This document shows positions 34,502 to 44,206 of a stretch of DNA of 64,000 nt, piece after piece; the first letter of the stretch is position 1, and each line of letters opens with the position of its first letter. The notes under the pieces were generated by a model, which saw only the letters and a program-made list of their open reading frames with translations, searched no databases and had not been told where the DNA came from. The stretch is from Kentomonas sorsogonicus. Taxonomy: Eukaryota; Euglenozoa; Kinetoplastea; Trypanosomatida; Trypanosomatidae. The position numbers and the translations under genes were made by a program. The stretch lies in contig JAQOSZ010000302.1 in assembly GCA_030347455.1 (NCBI GenBank), forward strand, positions 895,518 to 959,517. The letters are read 5' to 3'.

Positions 34502-34521
34502 GGGGGGGGGGGGGGGGGGGG
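34502..34521 (-). repeat. 20-base G run (C run on the mRNA strand) before the kinase start
   Basis: An uninterrupted run of 20 G on the plus strand sits 33-52 nt upstream of the kinase ATG. On the transcribed strand it is pure C and may serve as the pyrimidine tract for trans-splicing. On the plus strand it could form a quadruplex. It is also a likely site of sequencing length error. Confidence 0.75.
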
Positions 34522-35078
34522 CAAAGTTATTAAACAAAGAATAAGTGTGCTATTCTATACTTCGAACACCACGAAAAATAAAAGTCAATAAGAACAGTTC
34601 TCTTTTGTGTTTTATTTATTTATTTATTTCCGCCGAGGGATTCTATCTTTTGGAGAGTTGGGGTGGTCACAATATGTGTGTGTGTGTGTGTGATACACAC
34701 TTGCTATTGAATCGCTTTGTCAAGTCACGTCTGGAGTCGTCACAATAAGAAAAGGAGAGAAGAAAAAATAACGAAAAAATGACGACGGGTGACAGACGTC
34801 GTAGCAGGAAGGCGAAGGATTGAAAAAGGAAAATAAAAAAACAAAGTCTTCTCCACAAGAAAAGAATAAAAGGAAATATGAGGGGAAAAATAAAAGAAGA
34901 AATTGCGATTGAATACTAAAAAGACGCAAGAACGAATGAACAGCAATCTGTAATTCGTGTTATCTTTGCCTTTGCTTTCACCTCCAATGTTGTCTCGGGT
35001 TTATGGATCTGACAAGAAAAAAAAGAACTAAAAAGGAAGAATAATTAATTATTAAGATTTTTTTTTAAAGATTTAGCA

Positions 35079-35122
35079 ATAATAATGATAATAATAATGA
35101 TAATGATAATGATGATGATAAT
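35079..35122. repeat. AAT/GAT trinucleotide microsatellite
   Basis: Interspersed AAT, AATGAT and GAT units over about 44 bases in the gap between two genes. Confidence 0.75.
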
Positions 35123-35662
35123 AGAAGTGAAACGAGGTGCACTTGATAATATCAAGGAATCAGAAATAAGGGTCGCAGTGGGAGCTTAGAAAGAAAAAAA
35201 AAAGATAATTAGAGAAATTAGAACAAGTACTAGAAAGCACGTAAGTGACAGAGAAAAAAAAGTGAAAGAAAAGAAAGAAGGTAAAGACAGGGATAAAGAA
35301 ATCAATAATGCTACAGACTCTTTTTTTCTTTCGCTTCTTAGCGACGCCTACATATTCCAGGTCCTAAAGCGTTGAGTAGTTTATTCTGTTCTCGCTTGTG
35401 CGAAAAGGGTGGCGGGAGGCGGGAGAGAGACAGAGAGGGAGGGAGAGGGAAGAATCGAGAAGATCGTGAAACAGAAATCATAAATGTTTCACGGTTTGTG
35501 ACACTTTACCAACATGGACAAAGAGCAATCAAAATGATGAGAGAGAGAGAAAGAGAAAACGGAGAAAACAGCATGGAGGCTTCCAGAAGCATATGAAGTT
35601 GTTGTCTGCACGCGGTTGCGTATGCACTTGGGTGTATCCAAAGGTGTAGTAATCTAGAGCAT

Positions 35663-36580
35663 CTATCTATTGAGCTGCGAGGCGAGTCGCGCGGCGCGGG
35701 CGCTCTGCTCGCGCTGCCCCATCTCCCTGTCGGCGGCGGCGGCCCGCCAGCGCGCGTTCTCCGCCTCGAGCTGGGCGATGCGCAGCCGCATGCCGTCCAT
35801 CATCTCCTCCGCCGCCGTCAGCATCGCGTCCAGCTCGACGATCACCAGCCGCTGCCGCGACGCCGCCTCGCGGCACCCCGGCCGCTCGCACACCCCGTCG
35901 TCCGCCGCGTCCGCGTCGGTGGCGTCGACGCTGGCGCGGGAGGGGGGCTGACGCCGCCGCAAGGGGCCGCGCGCGCCGCCGCCGCCGCCGCCCGCCCCCG
36001 CCGCCTCGTTGAGTATGTCGCTCGTGAGTCCCCTGTCGCCGCGCGCGCCGCAGGAGGCGGAGGAGGACGAGGAGAGGGGAGGCGTGGGGGCGAAGGCGCC
36101 GCCGCTGGCGTCCTCGTAGGACAAGTCCCGCAGCGAGCCCAATTCGCCCGTGGCGGCCGTCCTGTCCGCCGCTGCCGCCGCGCGCGGGGCGATGGGGGAG
36201 CACGCCGGCGGGCTGGGAGGGGCGGACCCGCGCCACAGCACGCAGCTGCAGTCGCGTGGGGGCGTTGGCGGCTCCGGCGGGCGCGCTGCGGGGAGGCCGT
36301 ACTTGCGCTGGTAGTGGTGGTAGTAGTAGGAGGAGGCGTCGGGGGAGGAGGGGCCGGCGGCGCGGGCGTTGCCTGACGCAGCCCCGGCAGCGGCGCCACC
36401 GCCGCCACTTGGCGAGTCGTCGCACAGAACAATGTGCCCCTTTTTGCGCGACGACCACTGAATGCGAAAGGGCGAGCCGTGTGGGCTGCCGCCGCCGCTG
36501 ACATCCCGTCGGTCACGCGTCGGAGTCCTTGTCGGACCCTGCGAGCCCGCAGCGTCCCTGTTGAGAGCTTTTTCTGTCAT
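35663..36580 (-). CDS. Unrecognised protein with C-terminal coiled coil
   Basis: 305 residues from ATG 36580 (MTEKALNRDAAGSQGPTRTP) to TAG at 35663. The N-terminal 200 residues are low-complexity (Gly, Ala, Pro, Ser), with isolated ordered-looking motifs such as SPFRIQWSSRKKGHIVLCDD (about 36-55) and SYYYHHYQRKYGLP. Residues about 240-300 form a coiled coil (RLVIVELDAMLTAAEEMMDG, MRLRIAQLEAENARWRAAAA). This architecture suits a cytoskeletal or scaffold protein, but no family is recognised. The longer open frame beyond 36580 crosses a poly-G tract and is treated as leader. Confidence 0.7.
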   Translation of the reverse strand: MTEKALNRDAAGSQGPTRTPTRDRRDVSGGGSPHGSPFRIQWSSRKKGHIVLCDDSPSGGGGAAAGAASGNARAAGPSSPDASSYYYHHYQRKYGLPAARPPEPPTPPRDCSCVLWRGSAPPSPPACSPIAPRAAAAADRTAATGELGSLRDLSYEDASGGAFAPTPPLSSSSSASCGARGDRGLTSDILNEAAGAGGGGGGARGPLRRRQPPSRASVDATDADAADDGVCERPGCREAASRQRLVIVELDAMLTAAEEMMDGMRLRIAQLEAENARWRAAAADREMGQREQSARAARLASQLNR

Positions 36581-36893
36581 AGTGCCTCCTCTGTCGAGGG
36601 GGGGGGGGGGGGGGATGAGCTTTGACGAGGAAGTAGGGAGAGGGGGGAAAGAAAAGCAACATAGAAAGTTAGGGGGAGAGGGAATGCAGTCATAACCAGC
36701 TCGCAAGCCGCTGCGTTTGGGGCCGCGACTGCATTAAGAAACGAAAAGTTGAAAGAAGATCGACGGACCAGAACGATCAAATGCATCATGCAGATAGGAA
36801 ACATATCAGAACTATTATTTATATGTATATATATATATTTTGGCTCGTCTCCCGAGTCGGAGAACGCAAAGCAGCAGCAAAGAAACAGCACTC
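36581..36893. other. Intergenic region
   Basis: Besides the G17 run, it has an AT repeat (about 36817-36838) in the 3' flank of the arrestin-like gene. No gene supported. Confidence 0.55.
36598..36614 (-). repeat. 17-base G run (C run on the mRNA strand) before the start codon
   Basis: A pure run of 17 G lies 18-34 nt upstream of the ATG at 36580. The position suits a pyrimidine tract or very short leader of the coiled-coil protein mRNA. Confidence 0.7.
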
Positions 36894-38521
36894 TCAGCTA
36901 AACCGTGTGGGGAGAGTCATGACCTCGTCGTTGGGGTCGACGACCTCCGCGAGCTGCACCACCGCCGCCGGCCAGTCCTCCTCGAGCACGCAGGAGGGCA
37001 CCCCGGGGAAGCTCACGCAGATGTTGGTGAAGATGCGGAAGTTGGTGGTGCGCACGCCGGGCGGCGGCAGCAGCGACGGGCCGTCGGCGCGGCAGCGGCG
37101 GAACTGCGTCGGCAGCGCGAGGGCGACGTGGAAGATGACCTCCTCGCCGGGGTGGATGGCCTCGCCGTAGTCGTAGCGGCAGAGCGGCGCCGGCAGCAGG
37201 TGCGGCCGATCGAGCGCCTTGAAGAGGTGGACGGTCTCGCGCAGCTCCACCCGCACGCAGTCGATGACGGTGCGCTGGCAGTTGTTGTGCACCCGCACCA
37301 CCAGCGGCAGGTGGCCGACGGGCGGCGGCAGCAGACGCGCGACGCCGCGCACGTGCTCCGCCAGCGCCTCCGCCTCCGCCTCCGCCTCCGCCGCCCCCTC
37401 TGAGGAGTGCGAGGCCGACGACGGCGAGGCGCCCCTCTTGTCGCCGGGGAGGACGGGCGCGGGGGCGGGGGGCGGCCGCCGCCGCTGCGGCCCGCGGTGC
37501 GCGAAGGCGTCGTAGGAGCCGTACTGGAGGCTGCGCGCGGCGGTGCCGGCGGCGGCGCTGGAGAGTGAGGCGGCGGGGTCGTGCGCCTGCAGGAGGCCGG
37601 CGACGACGTGGCGGCGGTCGGAGAGGACGAGGCTGCGGGCGCTCTGCAGCGCCACCTCCACGTCGATGAGCGAGCTCCCCAGCAGCCCGCAGAGGTTGCC
37701 CACGCAGCTGCACGAGAAGACCTGGTGCGTCGCCGAGAGCGGCGGCAGCGGCGCGCTGAGGCCGGCCGCGTGGTGCACCGCCTCGTCCTGGCTCGCCAGC
37801 AGCTGCTTCGCCGGGATGGCCGAGAGCACGGTGAAGGGCGCGGTCGCCTCGACGCGCCGGACAAAGTGCGCGCGCACCGCCTCCTCGACGGCGACGGTGT
37901 CGGAGGCGAGCGCGTCCAGGGCCGCCGTCGCGCTGTAGGCGATGCTGCCGGACGCGCTCGGGACCTCGTAGTAGAGCGACGGCGGCAGCCACGGCGGCAG
38001 GCGGAAGAAGAAGGGGTACGTGTGCTCGCCGCACTCGAGGAAGTGCCACACCGCGCCGCTGTCGTCGCCGTCGCCGCCGGGGCGCAGCGCGGTGTCGGGC
38101 TCGGCCATGGGCGGCAGCAGCGCGATGGCCGCGCGGACGCCCTTGTCGCGGTACCGCGCGCGCGCCGCGGGGACAACGCAGACGTACGGGGGATGCGGTG
38201 GGTGCGGTACTGCATCTCGCTGCGCCGCTGCGCCGCCGTCTCCGCGTCCTCCTCGGCGTAGGCGTTGCCGGCGAGCGTGACGTGGCGGCAGAGGTAGCGC
38301 CGGTCGGAGGTGAGCCCCTCGAGCAGCGAGTCGAACTCGCCCTGGTCGTCGCGCACGCTGTTGCGCTCGACGCCGTCCAGCGAGAGGTGGATGCGCCGGA
38401 AGTAGAGGCCGGCGCGCGAGGGCACCTCCACCACCACCCGGCCCCGCAGCGTCTCGCCCGGCGACAGGCACTCGTTGTCCACGTGGATCGCGATCGAGTA
38501 CGTCTGCTCCACCGCGGACAT
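36894..38521 (-). CDS. Arrestin-like fold protein with one frame change
   Basis: From ATG 38521 (MSAVEQTYSIAIHVDNECLS) the frame reads an arrestin-N-like start: SPGETLRGRVVVEVPSRAGL then YFRRIHLSLDGVERNSVRD. Near 38190, in a C run of five, one base seems missing; the frame one step back continues with YVCVVPAARARYRDKGVR. It runs to a TGA at 36894, about 542 codons. The later part has beta-strand motifs typical of the arrestin C domain, such as HLPLVVRVHNNCQRTVIDCV and HPGEEVIFHVALALP, and a Glu/Ala insert near residue 385. Alpha-arrestins act as adaptors in endocytic sorting of membrane proteins; no PY motif is obvious. The break in a short homopolymer is most simply a sequencing error. Confidence 0.75.
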
Positions 38522-39327
38522 GGGAAACGAGGGGAAATCTAGGTCGTTTGTTTCGAATGTGACTCAAGATGGTTTCTGTCTATGTTAGCACAGATACATG
38601 GCGGTGATGAAGTCACTCGGCTGAGAGTGTGTATTAATTCCCAGTGAAAGAGAAAAGGTCAAAAATAGCCAGGTGTCGCCTTGATTTATATAATGTATAT
38701 ATAAAGGGTACGTGAGAGGGACGCTACTTTGTCCTTGAATGTTTCCTAAATCGTGGTGGTGAAAGAGGAAGGGAAAAGGTTTTTTTTTTCTTACTTGCGA
38801 GAAATGTAGTCCGCTATTGTCGTATAGAAGAGCTTGACACGATTCACTGTGTGCAGCAAGCCTTTGAGCAACCCATCTCAGCTCATGTCCAGAAGAGTGG
38901 TTCACGTTTGCAAGAAACCTGAAGGTGCATGTACTCGACATTGAAGATAAGACCTCACATTACACGCCGTCGCGTCCGAGAAGCCTTCTTCCAGCTTAAA
39001 TCCTTACGTACACCGCAACCCGCAGCTGGCGGTCCATCGCTCTTTTTATTTTTCCTTCCTACGCTCATTAATTAGAGATACAAATAAAATTGACGCAGAG
39101 AGAACGGGGTGGAAGTGAATGGCAAAAAGAACAACCGAAATATAGTTGAGTTGAAAAGTAGTACAGTACATGAAAAAGATTGAATTACATGGAGAGAGAG
39201 AGCGGGAATAAAGTGCTTGAAGAAGGACTTTACGGCCCAAGCAAGTAGAGAGCGCAATAAAATCAGAAAAGAAAAAAGAAGTGTGGAACAGGTGCCTGCG
39301 ACAGCATATCCGCCTCTACATCTACAC
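38522..39327. other. Intergenic region
   Basis: Leader of the arrestin-like gene and 3' flank of the SHIPPO gene. The part around 38810-39040 is less repetitive than usual, but no RNA or protein gene was recognised. Confidence 0.5.
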
Positions 39328-41034
39328 CTACACCGTGTTCGTTTTGCTGGTGGGCGGGGACGGCTTGAACTTGACCTCCCACGTGCGCTCGTCGTCGTAC
39401 ATGACGTTGATGTTGCTGTCGGGGCGGTACTTGCCGGCCACCTGGTGCGTCGCGCGCGCGGGGTAGCGGATGCCCATGGTGAAGCCCTTGTTGTTGACGC
39501 GGTCGCCGTTGATGCTGCGGCTGTAGCGGCTGTCGTCGGTGTAGTGCGCGCCGGGCCCCGCGCTCTCCGTCTTGGGCGCCGTGCTGCGGTCGTGGAAGTC
39601 GCCCTTGTAGAATATGTGCCCGGGGACCTTGGGCGCCTGCGCGTAGTAGTCGGGGCTGTAGTGGCCCGGCCCCGGGACGTTGTTGCCGGGCGGCAGGCGC
39701 GGCTGCGCGGTGGCGAAGGTGGCGGCGGCGCGGTGCGGCTCGACCGAGTCGAAGTTGGGGTAGTAGCGGCGGGGAATGCTGCCGCCGTCGCCGGCGGGCG
39801 CGGGCTCCTCCTTGGCGGCGTCGCGGGCGCGCGCGGCGGCGTACGGGTCGAAGGGACCGACGGCGAAGCGCCCCGAGAGGTCGCGCCGCGTGGGGTCGAC
39901 GACGTCGTAGGAGCCGGGCCCGGCCGTCGCCTCCGGCGGCCCCTCGGTGTCCTTCCAGCGCCCGAGCATCGACTTGCCCTTGAGGTAGTGGTAGTCGAAG
40001 TCGGACGGCAGGTGCGTCTCGATGGGGACCGCCGCGTTGCGGGGCCGCGCGCCGTCGCCGCCGGAGGAGCCGCCGCCGCCGGGCGGGGCGCCGCGCCGCA
40101 GCACCTCCGTCGGCGGCATGATCTTTGGCGCGTGGCGCTGGTTGCGCTCGAGCAGGCGGTGGACGCCGGTGGTGTCGTAGGCGGGCCCGGGGCCGGCCGT
40201 GTGGTGCTTCTTGGTGTCGTGCCGGCCCCCGAAGGTCGAGACCGGCGTCAGCTTGAGGCGCCGCTTGCCGACGCGCGCGGCGATGGTGGTCGGGTCGTCG
40301 TAGGCGCCGGGGCCGGGCGACGGGTCGATGCGCGGCTTGCGGCTGAGGCCCACGAGGGGGTCGCGCGGCGCGGGCAGCACGTCGCCGAAGCGCTTCACGT
40401 CGTAGGCGCCGGGGCCGGGGATCTTCTCCTGCTCGCGCGTCTCCGCCGTCTTGGTGCGCAGCCCAAAGTGCGCGCCGGGCCGCACGCCGCGCGTGACGGG
40501 GTCGAAGGAGGACGGCAGCACGTACTCGCCGGGGCCGGCGGAGCAGGTGTAGGGGTTGTCGAACTCGGAGCCGAGGCGGCCGTAGATGCTGTACGACGGC
40601 GTGTCCGGCGTGAGAGCCATGCTGTACTGCTTGGGCTGCTCGCGCGGCGGCAGGGGGGCCGAGCGCGGCGCCGTGTCCTGCGCGCCGGCCGCCGCCCCGG
40701 ACCCCGGGAAGACGGTCTTGCCGTCCTCGTCGGCCTTGAGCTCCGGCCCGAAGCGCGTGCTGCGGCCGGCGCCGATGGTGGAGGGGATGGGGTACTCGCC
40801 GGGGCCGGCGCGCGTCGCGGGGTCCATCTCGATGCGGTAGTTTTTGCCGAGAATCGACTTTTTGAGCGACGCCGACTTGGGGCCGAACTCGGGCGGCAGC
40901 TCGTAGTCGCCGATGCCGGGGCGGTGGTCGCGCAGCCGCAGGTGCGCGAACTCGGTGAAGCCGCCGTGGATCTTGTAGGACGGCACGAAGCCGGGGCCGG
41001 CGACGTTCGTCGAGCCCGACATGTTGTGCTCCAT
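39328..41034 (-). CDS. SHIPPO/STPG (sperm-tail PG-rich) repeat protein
   Basis: 568 residues from ATG 41034 (MEHNMSGSTNVAGPGFVPSY). About ten PG-rich repeats are spread over the whole length, among them AGPGFVPSY, AGPGEYPIPS, AGPGEYVLPS, IPGPGAYDV, SPGPGAYDDP, AGPGPAYDT, AGPGSYDVV, VPGPGHYSPD and AGPGAHYTD. They are separated by 30-60 residues, often with FG or FGP motifs. This is the SHIPPO repeat of microtubule-lumen and ribbon-associated proteins in cilia and flagella, so an axonemal role is likely. The C-terminus (YDDERTWEVKFKPSPPTSKT) is charged. The start was chosen because the open frame upstream is pyrimidine-rich leader. No frame break seen. Confidence 0.9.
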   Translation of the reverse strand: MEHNMSGSTNVAGPGFVPSYKIHGGFTEFAHLRLRDHRPGIGDYELPPEFGPKSASLKKSILGKNYRIEMDPATRAGPGEYPIPSTIGAGRSTRFGPELKADEDGKTVFPGSGAAAGAQDTAPRSAPLPPREQPKQYSMALTPDTPSYSIYGRLGSEFDNPYTCSAGPGEYVLPSSFDPVTRGVRPGAHFGLRTKTAETREQEKIPGPGAYDVKRFGDVLPAPRDPLVGLSRKPRIDPSPGPGAYDDPTTIAARVGKRRLKLTPVSTFGGRHDTKKHHTAGPGPAYDTTGVHRLLERNQRHAPKIMPPTEVLRRGAPPGGGGSSGGDGARPRNAAVPIETHLPSDFDYHYLKGKSMLGRWKDTEGPPEATAGPGSYDVVDPTRRDLSGRFAVGPFDPYAAARARDAAKEEPAPAGDGGSIPRRYYPNFDSVEPHRAAATFATAQPRLPPGNNVPGPGHYSPDYYAQAPKVPGHIFYKGDFHDRSTAPKTESAGPGAHYTDDSRYSRSINGDRVNNKGFTMGIRYPARATHQVAGKYRPDSNINVMYDDERTWEVKFKPSPPTSKTNTV

Positions 41035-41691
41035 CGCGCTGGGAGAAGAAAGGCGCAGAAAAGAAGAATGGGGGGGGAGGTGAAAGAGGCTCTTCGAGCA
41101 GGAGCGTATGGAGTCCGTGAAGAGGGAGAGACAAGGAATAGTAATAACGTTAAACGTCTGAAGGGCGGGGGTATGTGCTACTGTTACTGGAGATATGTGT
41201 TTGTGGATGGTGTTGGGAAGAAGGAGGATGGGGAGGTGAGGGGAGGAGAAGTACGAACCAATCGATGATAAAAGCGATATCTTCACAGGAAAGCAAAGGC
41301 AATGAAAAAGTGCGGCAAGGCGAGAGAGAATTTGCAATAAGAAAAAAGGGGGGAAATTTGTAAAGTAAAGAGTCCGAAATTCATTTTTTTTATACCTTTG
41401 ACGCCCTTTGTCGCCTCCTCGCACTTGGCGAGCGGCGATAAGCTCAGCAGTGCTGAGGCAAAAAGGTTCGACGCACAGTGCATATGCGCGCTTACGCCAG
41501 CTCCATTCACCTGATGGATCAACACTATTTCAGTGAAAATATAGCTTCTTTTTTTTTGTCGTTTTTTTTTTGTTTACAATTCATAGGAATGAACCATATA
41601 GAAAATAAGTAAATGAAACAAATAAATCAAGTGACTGGATTTCGGAAAGGTGGCTTTACAGAGCAGGGACGTACGCGATTGATCGCATAGT
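41035..41691. other. Intergenic region
   Basis: Leader of the SHIPPO gene and 3' flank of eS1 copy 1. Contains a short GC-richer patch (about 41397-41520) of unknown meaning. No gene supported. Confidence 0.5.
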
Positions 41692-42486
41692 TTACTCGGC
41701 GGCGGCGGCGGCGGGCGCGGCGGCCTCCTCGGCGGCCTCGACCTCGCGGGGCAGACCCTCCTTGGAGGCGGGGATCTTGCCGTGGGCGGCGAGCAGCACC
41801 TGCGCGTCCATCTTGGGGCGGCGGATGACCTTCACCTTGCGGATGTGCAGGTCGCGGAAGGGCACGATGGGGGAGAGGCGCTTCACCAGGCCGGTCACGA
41901 GGTGCTCGCGCGTGATCACGGCGACGGCCTCGTTGATGTTGAGCTTGGCCAGGCGGCTCTTGGTCATGCGCACCGCGCGCGCGCGCCACCACTTCACCAG
42001 GCGAGCCTTGGCGTAGCAGTTGCGCGACTTCTGGCCGGCGTTCTTCTTGGTGAAGGCCGCGAGCGCGATGCGCAGCACGTAGCCGTCGGCGGTCTTGGCG
42101 TCGGCCGTCGCCTCCATCAGCGTGCACCACTTGGCCATCTGCGCGTAGATGCGGTCGCTCGTCATGGACAGCGAGTGGAACTGCGTCAGCAGGTTGCGGC
42201 CCTGCACCTCCTGCACCTCGAAGCGCACGTTGCGGAAGGCGTCGCCGGGGTTCGTGTTGCCGCTCACGTCGGCGAGGTTCACCTCGTACACGCGGCCGCG
42301 CAGGTTGGTCGCGGCGATCTTGGTGCCCTGCGTCTTGTTGCAGATGGTCTTGGCGAACTGGCGCGTCGCGAAGTTGGACGGCGCCACCACGTCGTACCAC
42401 TCCTTGCGCGCGAACGTGTCGACGACCTTGCGGTTCTTGCCGCCCTTGCGGCCCTTGCCGGCGCGCTGAGTCTTGGCTGCGGTCAT
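41692..42486 (-). CDS. RPS3A: 40S ribosomal protein S3a (eS1), copy 1
   Basis: 264 residues from ATG 42486 ([20 protein letters not shown]), the normal eS1 length. Family sequences include [74 protein letters not shown] and [16 protein letters not shown], ending in an Ala/Glu tail. eS1 is a structural protein of the small subunit near the mRNA exit. It differs from copy 2 by one extra Ala near the C-terminus, and in the stretches I compared by one synonymous change (CTC for CTG at a Leu codon near 41943). Flanking DNA differs from copy 2, so each copy has its own leader and 3' UTR. Confidence 0.97.
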   Translation of the reverse strand: MTAAKTQRAGKGRKGGKNRKVVDTFARKEWYDVVAPSNFATRQFAKTICNKTQGTKIAATNLRGRVYEVNLADVSGNTNPGDAFRNVRFEVQEVQGRNLLTQFHSLSMTSDRIYAQMAKWCTLMEATADAKTADGYVLRIALAAFTKKNAGQKSRNCYAKARLVKWWRARAVRMTKSRLAKLNINEAVAVITREHLVTGLVKRLSPIVPFRDLHIRKVKVIRRPKMDAQVLLAAHGKIPASKEGLPREVEAAEEAAAPAAAAAE

Positions 42487-42989
42487 TTTCGAAATCCTTT
42501 CTTTGTTTGGTTTGTTGGTCAGTTCACGGGAAGGGGAAAGGACAAGATAGAGAGAGGGGGAAGAGAGGTTGGTTGTAGTTGTTGTGAAGTAGACGCAGCA
42601 ACAGAGATCAACTATGTGTCTTTTCATTGGGCAGATGACAGTCCGCATCGCGTGACGCCGAGAGGCAGCATCTGAAATACAATGACGTTCAAACAAATCG
42701 CATGCGCACGTATACAGATTACAGTGAGTGCCAAGATAGGAAACCCAACTGCTGTGTTCCTTCGCACGTTCACAACCAGTGATCACTGGGTACGAAAACA
42801 CAAAGTCAAGCATTCATCTATCTTACTGACACAAAACACATCAATGCGCGCCCTACTGAGCATGTGATGCAATACAATTTTTTCTTCATGGTGGTTTTTA
42901 GTTTTGTTTTTATTGAGAGGAATTTCAGAAAATGACAAAAGGAATGACTAATTTATAGAGTAGATCGTCTGGCAGTGGGGCTAGGCAGC
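42487..42989. other. Spacer between the two eS1 genes
   Basis: Leader of copy 1 and 3' flank of copy 2. The middle (about 42600-42870) is more complex than other gaps and is not shared with the region beyond copy 2. No RNA gene recognised. Confidence 0.5.
42501..42570 (-). promoter_or_regulatory. Candidate trans-splice acceptor for eS1 copy 1
   Basis: On the minus strand a C/T tract about 40 nt long (roughly 42569-42530) is followed by the first good AG at 42502-42501, 14 nt before the ATG. Assignment by rule only. Confidence 0.45.
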
Positions 42990-43781
42990 TTACTCGGCGG
43001 CGGCGGCGGGCGCGGCGGCCTCCTCGGCGGCCTCGACCTCGCGGGGCAGACCCTCCTTGGAGGCGGGGATCTTGCCGTGGGCGGCGAGCAGCACCTGCGC
43101 GTCCATCTTGGGGCGGCGGATGACCTTCACCTTGCGGATGTGCAGGTCGCGGAAGGGCACGATGGGGGAGAGGCGCTTCACCAGGCCGGTCACGAGGTGC
43201 TCGCGCGTGATCACGGCGACGGCCTCGTTGATGTTCAGCTTGGCCAGGCGGCTCTTGGTCATGCGCACCGCGCGCGCGCGCCACCACTTCACCAGGCGAG
43301 CCTTGGCGTAGCAGTTGCGCGACTTCTGGCCGGCGTTCTTCTTGGTGAAGGCCGCGAGCGCGATGCGCAGCACGTAGCCGTCGGCGGTCTTGGCGTCGGC
43401 CGTCGCCTCCATCAGCGTGCACCACTTGGCCATCTGCGCGTAGATGCGGTCGCTCGTCATGGACAGCGAGTGGAACTGCGTCAGCAGGTTGCGGCCCTGC
43501 ACCTCCTGCACCTCGAAGCGCACGTTGCGGAAGGCGTCGCCGGGGTTCGTGTTGCCGCTCACGTCGGCGAGGTTCACCTCGTACACGCGGCCGCGCAGGT
43601 TGGTCGCGGCGATCTTGGTGCCCTGCGTCTTGTTGCAGATGGTCTTGGCGAACTGGCGCGTCGCGAAGTTGGACGGCGCCACCACGTCGTACCACTCCTT
43701 GCGCGCGAACGTGTCGACGACCTTGCGGTTCTTGCCGCCCTTGCGGCCCTTGCCGGCGCGCTGAGTCTTGGCTGCGGTCAT
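42990..43781 (-). CDS. RPS3A: 40S ribosomal protein S3a (eS1), copy 2
   Basis: 263 residues from ATG 43781, matching copy 1 except for one Ala fewer in the C-terminal Ala run. The DNA also agrees closely, while leaders and 3' flanks do not. Tandem duplication of ribosomal protein genes is common in kinetoplastids and raises mRNA dose where promoters are shared. Near-identity inside the reading frame only points to recent duplication or ongoing gene conversion. A C run of 11 on the mRNA strand lies 65-75 nt upstream, and a CACACAG acceptor candidate lies about 20 nt upstream. Confidence 0.97.
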   Translation of the reverse strand: MTAAKTQRAGKGRKGGKNRKVVDTFARKEWYDVVAPSNFATRQFAKTICNKTQGTKIAATNLRGRVYEVNLADVSGNTNPGDAFRNVRFEVQEVQGRNLLTQFHSLSMTSDRIYAQMAKWCTLMEATADAKTADGYVLRIALAAFTKKNAGQKSRNCYAKARLVKWWRARAVRMTKSRLAKLNINEAVAVITREHLVTGLVKRLSPIVPFRDLHIRKVKVIRRPKMDAQVLLAAHGKIPASKEGLPREVEAAEEAAAPAAAAE

Positions 43782-44206
43782 GTTGGCGATGATCGAACTC
43801 TGTGTGTGTGTGAGGGTAAAAACAAGACAAGTGCGAAGAAAGTACGGGGGGGGGGGTGTACGTGAAAAAAAAAAGCGCGAGTGGCGGTGTAGCGTACATG
43901 ATCTCACTCAAAGGGAAAGAGTTGCAAGGCGGCTTTTCAGTTTTTCTCACTACGGGAGAAACTCGTCCCTTCTTTTTGTTTTGACAAGTAACAAAGCACG
44001 CATTGTTTCATACGAAAAACAAGAAGCGCACGATAGTGAACAAGGCTTGAAAAAGAAGCACATTTATGACGTTGTCTGTGTACTCGGCACATTAAGAGAT
44101 GCAATGTTATTTGAAGCGCAACAACCACAACAAGGAAAAAAAAAAAGAAAGAAATAGCAAACAGAATTCGCGTCGCCTCAGTAATGGACATACACGAAGT
44201 GAAATA
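43782..44206. other. Intergenic region
   Basis: Leader of eS1 copy 2, with G run 43846-43856 and a GT repeat at 43801-43812, and the 3' flank of the WD40-like gene. No gene supported. Confidence 0.55.

Larger units (their letters stand above)
34470..35662. other. Intergenic region with G20 run and AAT/GAT repeats
   Basis: Leader of the EF-hand kinase gene and 3' flank of the 35663 gene. A 20-base G run lies at 34502-34521 (33-52 nt upstream of the ATG), a GT repeat near 34675-34692, and an AATAAT/GATGAT repeat at about 35079-35122. No gene supported. Confidence 0.6.
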
